A stretch of 64,000 nucleotides of DNA from positions 47,235,515 to 47,299,514 of the forward strand of contig OU015528.1 of the NCBI GenBank assembly GCA_907165065.1, in the 5' to 3' direction. The stretch's first letter is position 1. Each line of letters starts with the position of its first letter. Both the position numbers and the translations under genes were made by a program. Shown here piece after piece: positions 51,201 through 61,195 of the stretch. The DNA comes from Caprimulgus europaeus. Lineage: Eukaryota; Chordata; Aves; Caprimulgiformes; Caprimulgidae. The notes beneath the pieces were generated by a model that was given only the letters and a program-made list of their open reading frames with translations, made no database searches and was not told the DNA's origin.

Positions 51201-52815
51201 ATGTAGGACATGGCATTTGTGCTAGTAAATTATCAGCAGGTTCATGACACCAAATCTTATCTGTCTCAGCTGACTCCTAGTAACCATCTCACCTTCTAGT
51301 CTGCTTTGAAATTATGAATTTAGTAAGTTTTACATTTGTTTCCTTTTGCAAAATCCTCCAAATTCTCTAGAGGTCATACATGCAAGAGACTACATCAACA
51401 TGAAAGAGTTGTGCATATTAGCTCCTCGACAGTGCATGGCAACCCTAACTAAGAGATCAGGAGAAGAGGTGAAATAAAAACATTAAAAACAAGTATAATA
51501 AAAAAGAAAGCTTATCATGTAATTTCCTCCATTTGAGTTTGAGTTTATCCTGGACACCTGTACAGAAAACTCCTGATTCTTACAAAAAACACCAGAGGTC
51601 AGGTCTACACGCTTATTGCTCTGCTAAAAAGTAGTGCAAAAATACACTAGCAAGGTTATAGCACAGTCCCTACTTCTGCTGATGCACAGGAGGACAGGCT
51701 TTAGGCAACACAGCACGTTCCCAATGCTAGCCAAACTCACTTTTAGCCCTCTCAGCTACTAGCTGGGGAATCTCTACTGACCCCTCCCAAAGTAGGGAGA
51801 CCCCTCTCTGAATCCATTAGCAGAGCTCCCCATCCAAACCCCAACCATGCACAGGAAGCTTCCCAACCCCGAGCACAGAGAGGTGCAACTGTGAAGGCTG
51901 GTCAGTGAAGCCAGTGATTCTCAGAAACCGTGATGCCTATGGCTCCCCAGAACCCCTTTTATCTTCTGGAAGCAACAAAGGTGAGTAAACAGAAGGCACC
52001 TTTAAACGCATCTTGCAAGACAAAAGAATGACATCATGAAATAGCAAGGCATGCATTTTCACATCGTTCAGTATGTGATGATATATGTCACCTCCCCTTG
52101 CAGTATCAGGTTTTGGCACACATTCAGATGCTGTGATAGTGTAAAACCTTGAAAGCGATGGCTACAGATGGGTGAGGCTTCTTAATGAAAGGGACACTGT
52201 TTCAATCTAGAGTAGCCCAGCTTATCCCAGGATTCAAGAACTGGGCTTGCAAATGCTAAAGCATCATTCACATGGGACAGGTTTGTAAGTCTCTTACACA
52301 CAGATTTCTATACTGAAGCTCTAGCTGTCCCCTGGGACAGGACACACTGCCACAATGTACCAGAGGTTTTGAACGCTGGACATCTTTGGGGAGCTCCTGC
52401 TATGCCCAAGCTGTGCCACCAATCGACATCATCATGTTGACATCTACAGGTATCATATGAGACCTGGAGCACAGGGACAAACCCACTCAGGTGAGGAGGG
52501 TTTCCTCCCATGGGACAGGCAGTTCCTCCCTGCTGCACACAGAACAGATCAACCTCCTTATCTTTCTTCCAGAGTTGCTGGGTTAGGCATGGCAAGTATC
52601 ATGATCTATGGTTCACTGGAGACAGACTTTATTACCTACAAAATCCTCATAGTTCAGCACCTACATCTGGCTTTAAATATCTTCAGTCACAGGCATTCTG
52701 CCATGTTTATCGGCATCTTCTACTGTCACTAAACCATTATTGCAGTAAACATTTAATTTGATGTTTAATCTGTATTCTCTCTGCTTCATCTTAAACTCAT
52801 TTATTTCCTGATCTG
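45284..52815. other. Long intron stretch, no recognised gene or repeat
   Basis: Mostly AT-rich with short unrelated frames. 46560-47430 is notably AT-rich, with ATTTAATATTATTAAAAA-type stretches. No exon, RNA gene or transposon was recognised. Confidence 0.5.
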
Positions 52816-52816
52816 T

Positions 52817-53095
52817 CCTCGGTGACTAATGAGAATAATTTGCCCCTGTCCTCTTTCTGTAATGGTCTTTTATGTATTTGCAGACAGTTAGGTATCCACC
52901 CACAGTTGTCTTTTCTCCAGACAGAGCTTGCCTGGCTCTCCCGACCTTTCTTTACAGGTCTTGTTTTCCCCAGTCTGTGATCATTTTCTTTCTTCACTCC
53001 CCCACACTCTCCCCAGTCCTTCCCTCTCTTAGAAGTACAGCCCCGAAACAGAACACAGTTATCTAAGCAGGGTTTAACCACATCTGTAAATAGGT
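52817..53095 (-). mobile_element. Old CR1 LINE fragment, related to the copy at 40.8 kb
   Basis: The minus-strand frame reads LQIHKRPLQKEDRGKLFSLVTEDRSGNK, the post-RT tail of an older CR1-type ORF2. Further on the plus strand, GCCCCGAAACAGAACACAGT and AAGCAGGGTTTAACCACATC match the antisense GCCCAGAACTGGACACAGT..GAGGCCTCACCAG block. Both ends are truncated. Confidence 0.65.
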
Positions 53096-53189
53096 GTTAG
53101 ATGTACCATTTCACCATTTTGAACAAACAAGGATTGCGTACGAAGTTCACACATGGGCTGGACAGCAGGTCCAATAGAGGATGGTCGTA

Positions 53190-53300
53190 GCTAGAGTGAT
53201 TAATTTATTGATCGGTGGTTCAAATCCAGACGAGGAATGTAGTAAGCAAGAACTGTCCCCATTTTACAAGTAGACAGCTACACACAAAGTGGTGTACACT
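53190..53300. repeat. Possible ancient tRNA-derived SINE relic
   Basis: GGTTCAAATCC at 53217-53227 fits the pol III B-box consensus GGTTCRANYCC, and GTCCCCATTTTACAAGTAGA just after it resembles the antisense MIR block CCCCATTTTACAGATGAG. The two orientations disagree, so this may be two unrelated scraps or chance. Confidence 0.2.
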
Positions 53301-55450
53301 GACTGATACCTTGAGAAGTAACGTAGGAGTTTGACACAAGGAGTTAACTGGACGTGAGCTCCTACACGCCTAGCATGCCAGGAGTGACAGAATAATGTCT
53401 CATGGGTTATTCAGGTCAAATGGTCGTGAGCCCAATCCTGTTTTGGTGGATGAGCAATCAGCAGAGACAAGCCACCAAACAGACCATGAAGACCAAATTC
53501 CCGTTTTTCCCTTAAAAGTGTTTCTTCCCTATAAATGTTTCAGCACAGCTACACACACCAATATTAATGACACTGGATGCCCTCTGGGACTACAGAAACA
53601 TCTTCAATATTCAGAGCTGGCAACCTAACATTTTACCTGAGCCACTTTCAGTGACTCTTTTCAGTTTTGGACCTTTCTTGTGGATCAGGTGAGAGGTATA
53701 GGGAATGAATGGTGCAGAGATCTCAGCTTAGCGGCCCATTCACTTTGAGCCAGTAACCACACTCTCATTCATAATTCCTGTTTTTCCCCAGATGCTTAAT
53801 CAGTCCATCTATATTGATGGCTCTGAGATGTGGTCTTTGACTGCTTGTGTTAGAAAGGAAAGAGAGCCACCCAGCACACTTTCAAGTCTACAAATACCCC
53901 TCTGTATTAGGAAGTATCAGCTGACAGTGAGTCTAAGAACATGTATGCTTTCCCTTTTTTTAGTGGCCTTGAGTACAGAAAAAGCAGTATTTTTATTCCA
54001 CTCACATTAAGAATATTCAGTGTATGTGTAAAAATTAAAGACAAGCCAGTGCTTCCTCCTGCCCAGAGCCAGCATTCTCTCCTGCTTCTAAGAAAAGACT
54101 AAATAAAAAGCAGCCTTGCCTCAAGAGGTTCAAACTGACCACAGCACAGTTTGCACACTGCCTAGTGCCACACATTTTTTTCCTGAGTACATAGAGAGTT
54201 TTTTTTTTCCTCTGCAGTTGATCTCGGCCACATGGAGGTACGCTACCTGGTTTGCACAATCACCACAGTGCACTTGGTCAGCTTTTACACACACCAGTTC
54301 ATACATCAATGCACGATTCTAGCTGGGAGCTGGTGGTTTGCAGCTTAAGGAAGCCATGAGCTGTTGAACTATAGAGAGTGAGTTCACATGTACTTTTTTT
54401 TTTTCCAAACATGAAAGGTAGCTTTGACATTTAACCTGGCTGGGTCAGTCTCCTGGTTCCCAGGCAGTTAGCACCCTGCCACTAATTTTGCCAGAGCAAA
54501 CACTAGTCCATACCTGCCAGGAACGTCCTCTCCTGTCTTCAGACGAACAGACAAGCAAGACAGATAAGTCAGAGGGATAGTGGAGCCCCCTTTATGGATG
54601 GAGAAATGGTCTTTTTAGTTCCCATTATGACGCACTTAGATGAAGCAGAAACACAAGGCTCAGAGGAAAGGACAAGGCATTGGTAGCAGGAGGGCCACGC
54701 TTAACTTTAAATATCTTATTTTCCTCTGGTTCCCCTTCCACATATTTCAGTGCTGCGATCTTCAAACTGCCATTTCATCTTATGCAGGGAGACACCCAAG
54801 GCAGTAGCTAGTCCATCTGACTGCGGCGAAGCAACAAAATGAGTAAGTTGATTCACTGTGGTTTAAAGAATTCTTGTGGATGGGTGCGTGGAGGACGGAT
54901 AAGGGTAACAGCAAATAAATTATCAGCCATGTTTCTCCCAACCACTCCCTGCTTTTCTATCAAGTGTAAATATATCTCAAAGAAAGCTAATCATGGAATT
55001 GCAAAGGAGTCAGGCAGTCCTAGAGTCCCAATGTCAGGCAGAGCAGATATTCCCATTGTAGAACAGGCAATCACAATACTTGAAGCCATCTCTCTCAAAA
55101 AGATCATCTAGTCATGCTTACCTATTAACTAATCTATTTCTTTGTGATAAATTACAGCTTATACAAAGAAAATAAAAAAAAAATTAAAAACCTGCCTGTT
55201 CTCCAGCTGCAAGATAACTCGCTTTCCCCACTGTCCACCAAGCCATGCTGAGAATAGAGTACAGGCAGAGTAGAGCTGTGGCCTCCCTAAAGGCGAAGAA
55301 GATTAAACCTTGAGGAACCAGATCTCAGTCTGGACTATCTCACAAGCAGCTTTTGTGCATCCTAAGGAGCAAAAGATAGGAGCAGGGAATGAAGCCCATT
55401 GCAGAGACAAGCAGTGCTGTCTGTACAGCACTCCCATCCTCTGCCAGCTT
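53301..55450. other. Intron sequence, no recognised gene
   Basis: Only short chance frames and a few short T runs (near 54200 and 54395). Confidence 0.5.
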
Positions 55451-55454
55451 GGGA

Positions 55455-55535
55455 GAATGAGAAAACAGCACTGGGAATCAAATCCAGACCTCCCACGTGG
55501 TACTGCAGAGACACCGATCCCTGCTGCCAGCCCAG
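55455..55535 (-). repeat. Possible tRNA-type SINE head, antisense
   Basis: GGGAATCAAATCCAGACCTCC at about 55474-55494 is a fair match to the antisense MIR/tRNA head GGGATTCGAACCCAGGTCTCC, that is, a reverse B-box. Similarity downstream is weak. Confidence 0.3.
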
Positions 55536-55539
55536 GCAA

Positions 55540-56845
55540 CACGAGTCCGGCGTGGGAATCCAAGCGCAGCTCCATGCGCTAGCACAGAATGGCTCCAGCA
55601 CCAGCGCCGGGGTCCACCTGTCCTCTCCCAAACCAAGCACATGAATCAGCCCCAGCTGAGCTCCATCAGCAGACAAAACACAGAAATTAATGCTGCTACC
55701 TTTTCTCCCTGTAGGCAAGGGTTTGGGGTTAGGGTCCTGGTTCATAGGTTGATTTGGATTGTATACAGGAGCAGTCGACAATCCAAATGAGAATAAAACA
55801 AATCAAAGCCTAAATTGTTAGATGGGGATGGAAGATTGAGATTTTTACCCCTGCTCTGTATTTTCCATCTCCAACGATCTCCTTGTGCTCTTATGTACAC
55901 AGGTAACAATGTAAAACTCAAGACATCAATGCAGATATCCTGACAACCCTGCCCAGCCCAGACCAGGATGGCTGGGGGCTGCTCCTGACACCTTCCTTTG
56001 CTCAGCTATGGTCTCACTGGCAAAGGGATCACAAGAGGACTGGCGCAGGCTGAGCACAGGTGGTGTGGCTGGTATGTGTCACTAGATCAGAGCCCAGGGT
56101 CCCTGGGAAGAGGAGTAGCAGCTTTGACCATGCTTCTTTTCTTTTCCCTGCTGAGATCTGCCTCTGTGGGCCAAAGGCAGAGCCAAGGGGAAGCTTGAAG
56201 TGGGTCTCACAACCCCCTGGTTGTTTCCCCACTCTGCCTTCAACCTGCTCCATCCTGTCCCAACCCTCTGAGACGCCCCCACCCAGGACTGGGAGATAAG
56301 TTGGTTTCGTGGGGCACCAGAGAAAACTAGGATATGTGGAGGTGACATGAGCTGCTGCTTTGGGGCGGTGAGGGTGAGCTCCTGAAAATTGCCTATACCC
56401 ACACCTCCGCTCTTACAGAGCACACTGTGCTCACGCACGCACTGCTGCTCTTCCCCAGAGCTGCAGTTGGGGCACACCAGGTTACCCCACACCTCTGAGT
56501 GCCAGGCACCTGTTCTGCTCCCCAAAATCTTGGGCAGTGGGGGAGAGCTGGGGCCCCATGAGCTAGGGGTGCTGCATAACCAGCCCTCCCTGCCCACCTA
56601 AGGGGCAGTTCAGGAGGGACCAGCTGCCCCTCTGCACTGCTCACAAGGCCTGAGGTGGCTGCGCTTGCTAGTGGGGGGCAATATTAGAGTGCATCTCCTT
56701 TTGCCTATGCTGGAGCCATCAAGGAAGATGATGAAAAGTCCCAGGTAAAGGTAGTAGCAAGAGAGACTGGGAGGTAAAGGCAGGATGAGGGTGTGGGCCC
56801 AGGCTCCCTGTGCCCCCATGGCTGTGTATCACAGCTGCAAGACCC
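55540..56845. other. Transition from intron to GC-rich region, no recognised gene
   Basis: The GC content rises towards the CpG block. Overlapping frames in both directions (for example 56082-56597 minus) lack family signatures. Confidence 0.5.
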
Positions 56846-57377
56846 CCTCCCCAACTCCACCCACCCTGCTCTACCTCTGGCCGAACCTGGCCCAGGTCAT
56901 GGCTGGGAAGGGCCGTCGCAGGGACGTGGCAGCCGCTCGGGCCCGGCGGCCTGCAGGCAGGGCTGGCGGCTGCGGCGGGCGCTGGTCGCCGCTCTCCAGG
57001 CCAGCACACGGCCCGGCCTGGCTGCCGCCCTTGCCGGACACACGAGGCAACTTCCCCTGCTTCCCTCCGATCGCCGGCAAAACCTGAGGCGGAGGGCAGG
57101 GGCTGAGCCGGGCTTGCCCAGCATCTGCCCTCCTCTCCCCTCCCGTCGCCCGGCTCCTTGAGGGGTGGGGGTACGTCCCAACCGGACACTGCTACCATCC
57201 ACCCCGGGGGCTGTGTTTTTAGGGGCTCTCACGGGGAAATGAGACCCTAGGGAGGGGGCTACAACCCCCACCCCAGGCGGTGCTGAGGCCCCGGGTGGAT
57301 CCGGCAGCAGCCGGGAGCTGCGGGGCCTGATAAAATCCTCCCGAAAACGGGAGAAACGCTCTCGCACGTCCTCCTCC

Positions 57378-57391
57378 CTGCACAGGTAAAC
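57378..57391 (+). other. Strong splice donor motif on the plus strand
   Basis: CTGCACAG/GTAAACT, with the exon end at 57385, matches CAG/GTRA well and lies at the right edge of the first CpG peak, where the first exon of a plus-strand transcript would end. No protein-coding potential is claimed; it would be antisense to and divergent from GRIN2B. Motif-only evidence. Confidence 0.25.
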
Positions 57392-58230
57392 TTTCTACTC
57401 CCACTTGCGGAGGGAGTGGGAGGGAGGGAGCGCTCTGACAGGGAGGATCCAGGCACGGATAAGCCCTGGGAAGCCTTGGGTATTTATAGAAACACAGCCA
57501 GAATATGGCAGGAAAGGTGGCTCACAACCCCTCCACGGGGGAACCTCTTCTGGTTTTTAACAATAGCCCGACAAAAACCCCTCAGAAACGTGGGAAGGAG
57601 CCACTGGAAGGACGAAGGCAAGGGAGGGTGTGGGAGGGGCGCGCCCCCGCCGCAGGACGCTCCGGGTGCCTCAGGGGCCCGGCTCCCCGGCTCGCCCGAC
57701 AGCAAGGCTGGGGGGCCACCGCCCCCACCCCCCTCTGCCTCCTGCTGTGGGATGAGCCCACAGCTCCGGATCGCCTGCCCCCGCCCGCCGCCGGGCCTCT
57801 GGGCTGCCGTGGGGAAGAGAGGCAGGGGGAGGCGGGTGGGTGCGAGCCCGGGCGCGGGCTGACGGTGAGGGTCCGCCCCGGGGAGGGGAGGAGGGGGTTG
57901 AGCAGCTCGCCTCTGCCCCCCTGCCTTTTCCGCGGCGTGGGAGCGCGCAGCCCCACCACGACTGCCGGGCGAAGCGGCGCAGCGAGCACGGGCTGGGGCT
58001 TAAAATAACCCCAAGACGTTCGACACCTTGTGCCTGGCGCTCCCGCACCCCCCGGCGCTCGGCTCCCTTTGTCTTGCCACCATCTTACAGAAAGACTCAC
58101 ATGTCACGTTACGGTCGGGACGCACCGGTGTCTCTCGCGTATCTAACAGCCGAACGGCACGATAGCCATTTTGCATCCCTTCCCAAGTGGGCTGGGGAAG
58201 GGGCTGCCTACGTGGGGATGCGGGGTGCCA

Positions 58231-58266
58231 GGGGCGGGGGGGCCCGGGAAGGGCGGGGGAGAGGGG
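58231..58266 (+). other. G-quadruplex-prone G-rich tract
   Basis: Five or more runs of at least three G are separated by 1-5 nt within 36 bp, inside CpG block 1. This fits the G3+N1-7 pattern. Such motifs are common in promoter islands. Confidence 0.6.
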
Positions 58267-58280
58267 CCGCGATGGCCGCA

Positions 58281-58297
58281 GACAGCACCAAGGGGAC
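58281..58297 (+). promoter_or_regulatory. Weak RE1/NRSE-like site
   Basis: GACAGCACCAAGGGGAC against the 17-nt RE1 consensus NTYAGMRCCNNRGMSAG matches 11 of 14 constrained positions. The left half AGCACC is perfect; the right half is poor. It is noted because the mammalian GRIN2B promoter region is known to be REST-regulated. Confidence 0.25.
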
Positions 58298-58550
58298 GGG
58301 GATAAATTAAAACCCGTGAAGTTGCCTGAATAGAGCGCCTCGTAGGTTCAGGTGAAGTCTCTTGACGTGCTTGGACTTAAAATAGCCCATCACCTCCACG
58401 CAAGCAGGCGCACTCGCCCCGCTGCTGGGCGGGCTCCTGCCGCGGTGCCAGGGGCGGCCCCGACCCCCCCCCCCCCTCCACGCCCCTGGCCCCGGCCCCC
58501 GCGTTAGGCCGCTCACGATCTAGAGGCCGGCGTGGGTTTTAAGTAATGCA

Positions 58551-59695
58551 CCACCCTCCTCGGCAACAAGCAGGTTTCTACGTACTGTTATTCCTAATGA
58601 GCTCTATTTTCACATCAAAGCATGGCAAGGAGCCGCTGGACCAGGGAAAAGAAAGGGGCAATTTGCAGATGGATGGATGGGTGAATGTATGGGAATTATC
58701 TTCGTTTTCACCCTTTTCCAAAGCCTTGTTCCTCCTTCAGTGTCTCTTCCCCCCACCCCACCTGCCCACTCCCTCAAAAAAATCTCAAGGGACTTTCCTC
58801 CGATTCACGAGGTGGTAGGTAGCTCAAAGCATTGCTCTTGCCTTCTCTTTATGTCCTATTTGATGAGACAAGAGGGAATCAGCGTGTCTGGTGAATGTTT
58901 CCTCCCTTTTTTTTTTCTTTTTTTTTTTTCTTTTTTTCCTCTATCTGCTTCTAATAGCAGCATCCCTAAACCTTTTGTTCTACTGAGTGGTCTTCCCTGG
59001 GCAAACCTGTGTACCAAAAATGAGCTGCCAGCAAAAACATAAAACCAGGAATTTCCCTACCTTGGTTTGTAGAAGCAGAACCTCTAGACGGACAGATCAA
59101 GGGAGAGAGCATGTTGGGAATGTCCAGTCTCCTCTTCTTGCTTGCATATCCACATAAGAAGAATAAGGGTCGGGGGGCAAACGTTGGGGAATGAGTTTAA
59201 AAAAAAATCCTATTTGGCTGTAACAAAATAGAGGATTCTTTGTGGCAATCTTTCGTCTTGAAGAGGTGCAAATTCAAAAGCCGGAGAGAATCACTTTAGA
59301 AGATATTCAGCGCGAGAGTGGTGAGGATCGTCAAATGCAGGTTCCAGAGTAAGCATTCCTTTCGCCTTTTTAATGATTATTCTTTTTTTTTCTTTTTTTT
59401 TTTTCCTGGAGCCCTAGTGAAGGAGGTTGTGTTTAAAGCAACTGGAGGTCGGTGCCGTTCTTCTTTGAAGCATGATTATCCTCAAAGCGTCCCCTTCCTA
59501 AAGGGAAAAATAAGCATCAATTCTGTATTACAGGGGTCTGAAAGGGATAAAAACCGCTCCCCGACAAAGACATTAATATATTGAGAAGAAAGGGAGGCAA
59601 AACGCATTTCCCAACAGTGCACACAAGCGGTATTAAAAAATAATAATAATAATAAAAAAACCCCACAGCTGGCACAAGTCTATAAATAATTCAGA
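58551..59695. other. AT- and T-rich stretch between the two CpG blocks; candidate first exon lies here
   Basis: Contains T-rich tracts at 58908-58938 and 59381-59405, an A run near 59199, and an AAT repeat at 59637-59657. On the minus strand, sequence left of block 2 could include the end of GRIN2B exon 1 (see the donor at 59061). Confidence 0.4.
59051..59070 (-). other. GRIN2B: Candidate 5' splice site of GRIN2B noncoding exon 1
   Basis: On the minus strand, ACAAACCAAG/GTAGGGAAAT gives AAG/GTAGGG, with the exon's last base at 59061. It lies just downstream, in gene orientation, of CpG block 2, where a noncoding first exon must end. Other donor-like motifs exist in blocks 1 and 2, and nothing but position and motif supports this one. 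Confidence 0.25.
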
Positions 59696-60396
59696 TACGG
59701 GCTAACTACACCATCCCCGGGATAGGCATGCATACGAGACGGGAAAGCGGGCGCGATGTGAATCGCAGAGAGAAAGCGATCCCGCCCACCCCCCCCCCCG
59801 CGCCCCCTCCCCACGCACGCACAGCATTTCGCCCACCCCTGGGCCCAGCCCCCGGCGGGCTGGCGAGGGCCGTGCCCACCCCTCTGCAGTGCTGCCGGCA
59901 CCGCCGCGCCGGCTTCCGCGGGCAGCTGGGCGCACGCACACGCACCTGCGCTGACACGAGGGGGGACTGCCCCACCGGCGGCGTGGCCGGTTTGCACTAC
60001 GCGGCCCCCGCCTCGCCCCCGGGAACACAACCCTTGGTTCCCTGGGGTTTAGGTTGGGCTCCTTGTGTTTTCCCTGGAGGGTGGCTGGCTGGGTGGGGGT
60101 CTCCCCTCACCACCACCTCCAGCACACGCGGACAGGGCGGACAGCTATGCAGGCATTTATTTCATGAACTCGCAGGTTTGTTTTTTTTTCCTTTCCCCAC
60201 CCATCTCTCACGGAAAATAATTCACACTTACAGCTATCATAAAACACAGACCCACATACGTACCAGCAAATCTGGCTTCAAGCACCCGAGCTGCTCTGAG
60301 CAGCTACTGCCCCTCTCTCTCCCTGCAAGGCTGATCCGCCTCAGACATGGTCAGCTTCTTCGGTCTCTCCTCTGATACTGCCAGGGTAGGAGATAT

Positions 60397-60410
60397 GGGG
60401 CGGGGAGGGG
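60397..60410 (+). promoter_or_regulatory. GC box (Sp1/KLF-type)
   Basis: GGGGCGGGGAGGGG inside CpG block 2. About 10 bp further on, 60416-60426 (TTCAGAGCACC) resembles a left RE1 half-site with an extra base, too weak to call by itself. Confidence 0.5.
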
Positions 60411-60824
60411 GAATTGTTCAGAGCACCACCCTAAAAATACATTAAAAAACCCCAAACCCTCCGCAATATAAAAGCTCCGAGAATGCTTCCCGGAGGTGGA
60501 GAAAGCACGGGGAGGTGAACTAATAAAGCAGCTTAATTATTAATAATAATAAAATATACACTCGGAAAATGGTGAGGAGGGGAACAAATCAAGGCTCAGC
60601 CGGGGGGTGGCTTTGCGAGTGAGCGGTGGAGAAGACGGGGGGCTGGGGGGCTGACAGAAGGAGGAGGAGAGACCATGCAGGCAACGGGAGATCAACCCCT
60701 CCCCGCCGCCGGCGGGGGCAGGTCTCAGCCTCCGACGCCCGGCGGGGGCGCAGGGGAAGCCCGTCAAGCGGGCGGCACCGGTGCCTGCTGCCGGGCCGGG
60801 GCTGAGCCACCGGGGCCAGCGCCC

Positions 60825-60845
60825 CGCAGCACCGCGGAGAGTGCC
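60825..60845 (+). promoter_or_regulatory. RE1/NRSE site (REST binding)
   Basis: The 17-nt core CGCAGCACCGCGGAGAG matches the RE1 consensus NTYAGMRCCNNRGMSAG at 13 of 14 constrained positions; the sole mismatch is G for the first T. The next bases, TGCC, continue the 21-nt form (..CGCC). REST silences neuronal genes in non-neuronal cells and drives the developmental fall of GRIN2B in rodent neurons, so a site in this position is what the biology predicts. Confidence 0.65.
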
Positions 60846-60950
60846 CGGGGCTCCGTGGCTTCGGTCCCTCCCACCCCTGGGACCGCAGCCGCGTGGAGCA
60901 GCAGCTGGCGATTCGCGTGGTTGGAAGCGACAGAGAGAAGAAATGTTTAT

Positions 60951-60972
60951 ATATATCTATATATAGATATAT
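60951..60972. repeat. Perfect 22-bp AT palindrome
   Basis: ATATATCTATA followed by its exact reverse complement TATAGATATAT, at the right edge of CpG block 2. It may extrude a cruciform or simply be a TA microsatellite with a symmetric substitution. Confidence 0.9.
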
Positions 60973-61079
60973 GTTAACAATAACCATAAAATAGTAATAA
61001 TAAGGAGAAAGGAACAGGCACCCAGCCAGCAGGCAGGCAGCAGAATTAGATCTGAAAGAAAAGAAAGGAGTGAGAGCGG

Positions 61080-61195
61080 AGATAACGCTAATATCCGAAT
61101 TGGATACTCCACAATTAAGCCCGGTATTTTAATTGTTACTCTCAGAGCCCCCTGGAAGCTAAGCAACGTGAAATCAGGCTGATCAGATAGCAACA
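61080..61195 (+). repeat. Possible 5S-rRNA-derived SINE relic
   Basis: GGAAGCTAAGCA at 61154-61165 equals the box A region of vertebrate 5S rRNA, and the following bases CAGGCTGATCAGAT loosely resemble the next 5S segment. A GCCCGGTATTTT stretch about 35 bp upstream recalls the preceding GCCCGATCTCGT. 5S-headed SINEs (AmnSINE1 type) are known in amniotes. The exact core is only 12 nt, so chance is possible. Confidence 0.2.

Larger units (their letters stand above)
56850..58550. promoter_or_regulatory. CpG island block 1
   Basis: Dense CpG and GC-rich DNA with two peaks, at 56900-57380 and 57640-58300, separated by a less rich stretch. Its distance to the GRIN2B ATG exon (about 35-37 kb) suits a promoter-proximal island of this gene. 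A strong plus-strand donor sits at its centre (57385/57386), so divergent transcription is possible. Many long overlapping frames on both strands are a by-product of GC-richness and show only Pro/Ala/Gly/Arg-rich composition. Confidence 0.7.
21960..59060 (-). other. GRIN2B: Probable GRIN2B 5'UTR intron
   Basis: This is the stretch between the acceptor of the ATG exon and the promoter-like CpG region at 57-61 kb. No protein-coding exon was recognised in it. Its right boundary rests on a candidate donor at 59060 and is uncertain; other noncoding exons could be hidden inside. Confidence 0.5.
59700..60930 (-). promoter_or_regulatory. GRIN2B: CpG island block 2, best candidate for the GRIN2B promoter
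   Basis: Two CpG-dense peaks (59740-60010 and 60600-60910) flank a GC-poorer centre. The block holds a GC box, GGGGCGGGGAGGGG, at 60397-60410 and a near-consensus REST site at 60825-60845. No TATA box is placed convincingly, in line with a TATA-less CpG promoter. Rodent GRIN2B promoters are known to depend on Sp1-type boxes and NRSE sites. The start site itself cannot be fixed from sequence, and the true GRIN2B promoter could instead be block 1. Confidence 0.5.

Noticed and set aside
53217..53227. tRNA gene suggested by a B-box match
   Set aside because: No acceptor stem, anticodon arm or pol III terminator at the right spacing; at most a SINE remnant.
57582..58310. Long frames on both strands (172 codons minus, 156 codons plus)
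   Set aside because: Overlapping GC-rich frames in a CpG island, low-complexity composition, no family similarity.
59728..60375. 215-codon plus-strand open frame
   Set aside because: Inside CpG block 2 with the same compositional bias; no domain, and antisense frames are equally open.
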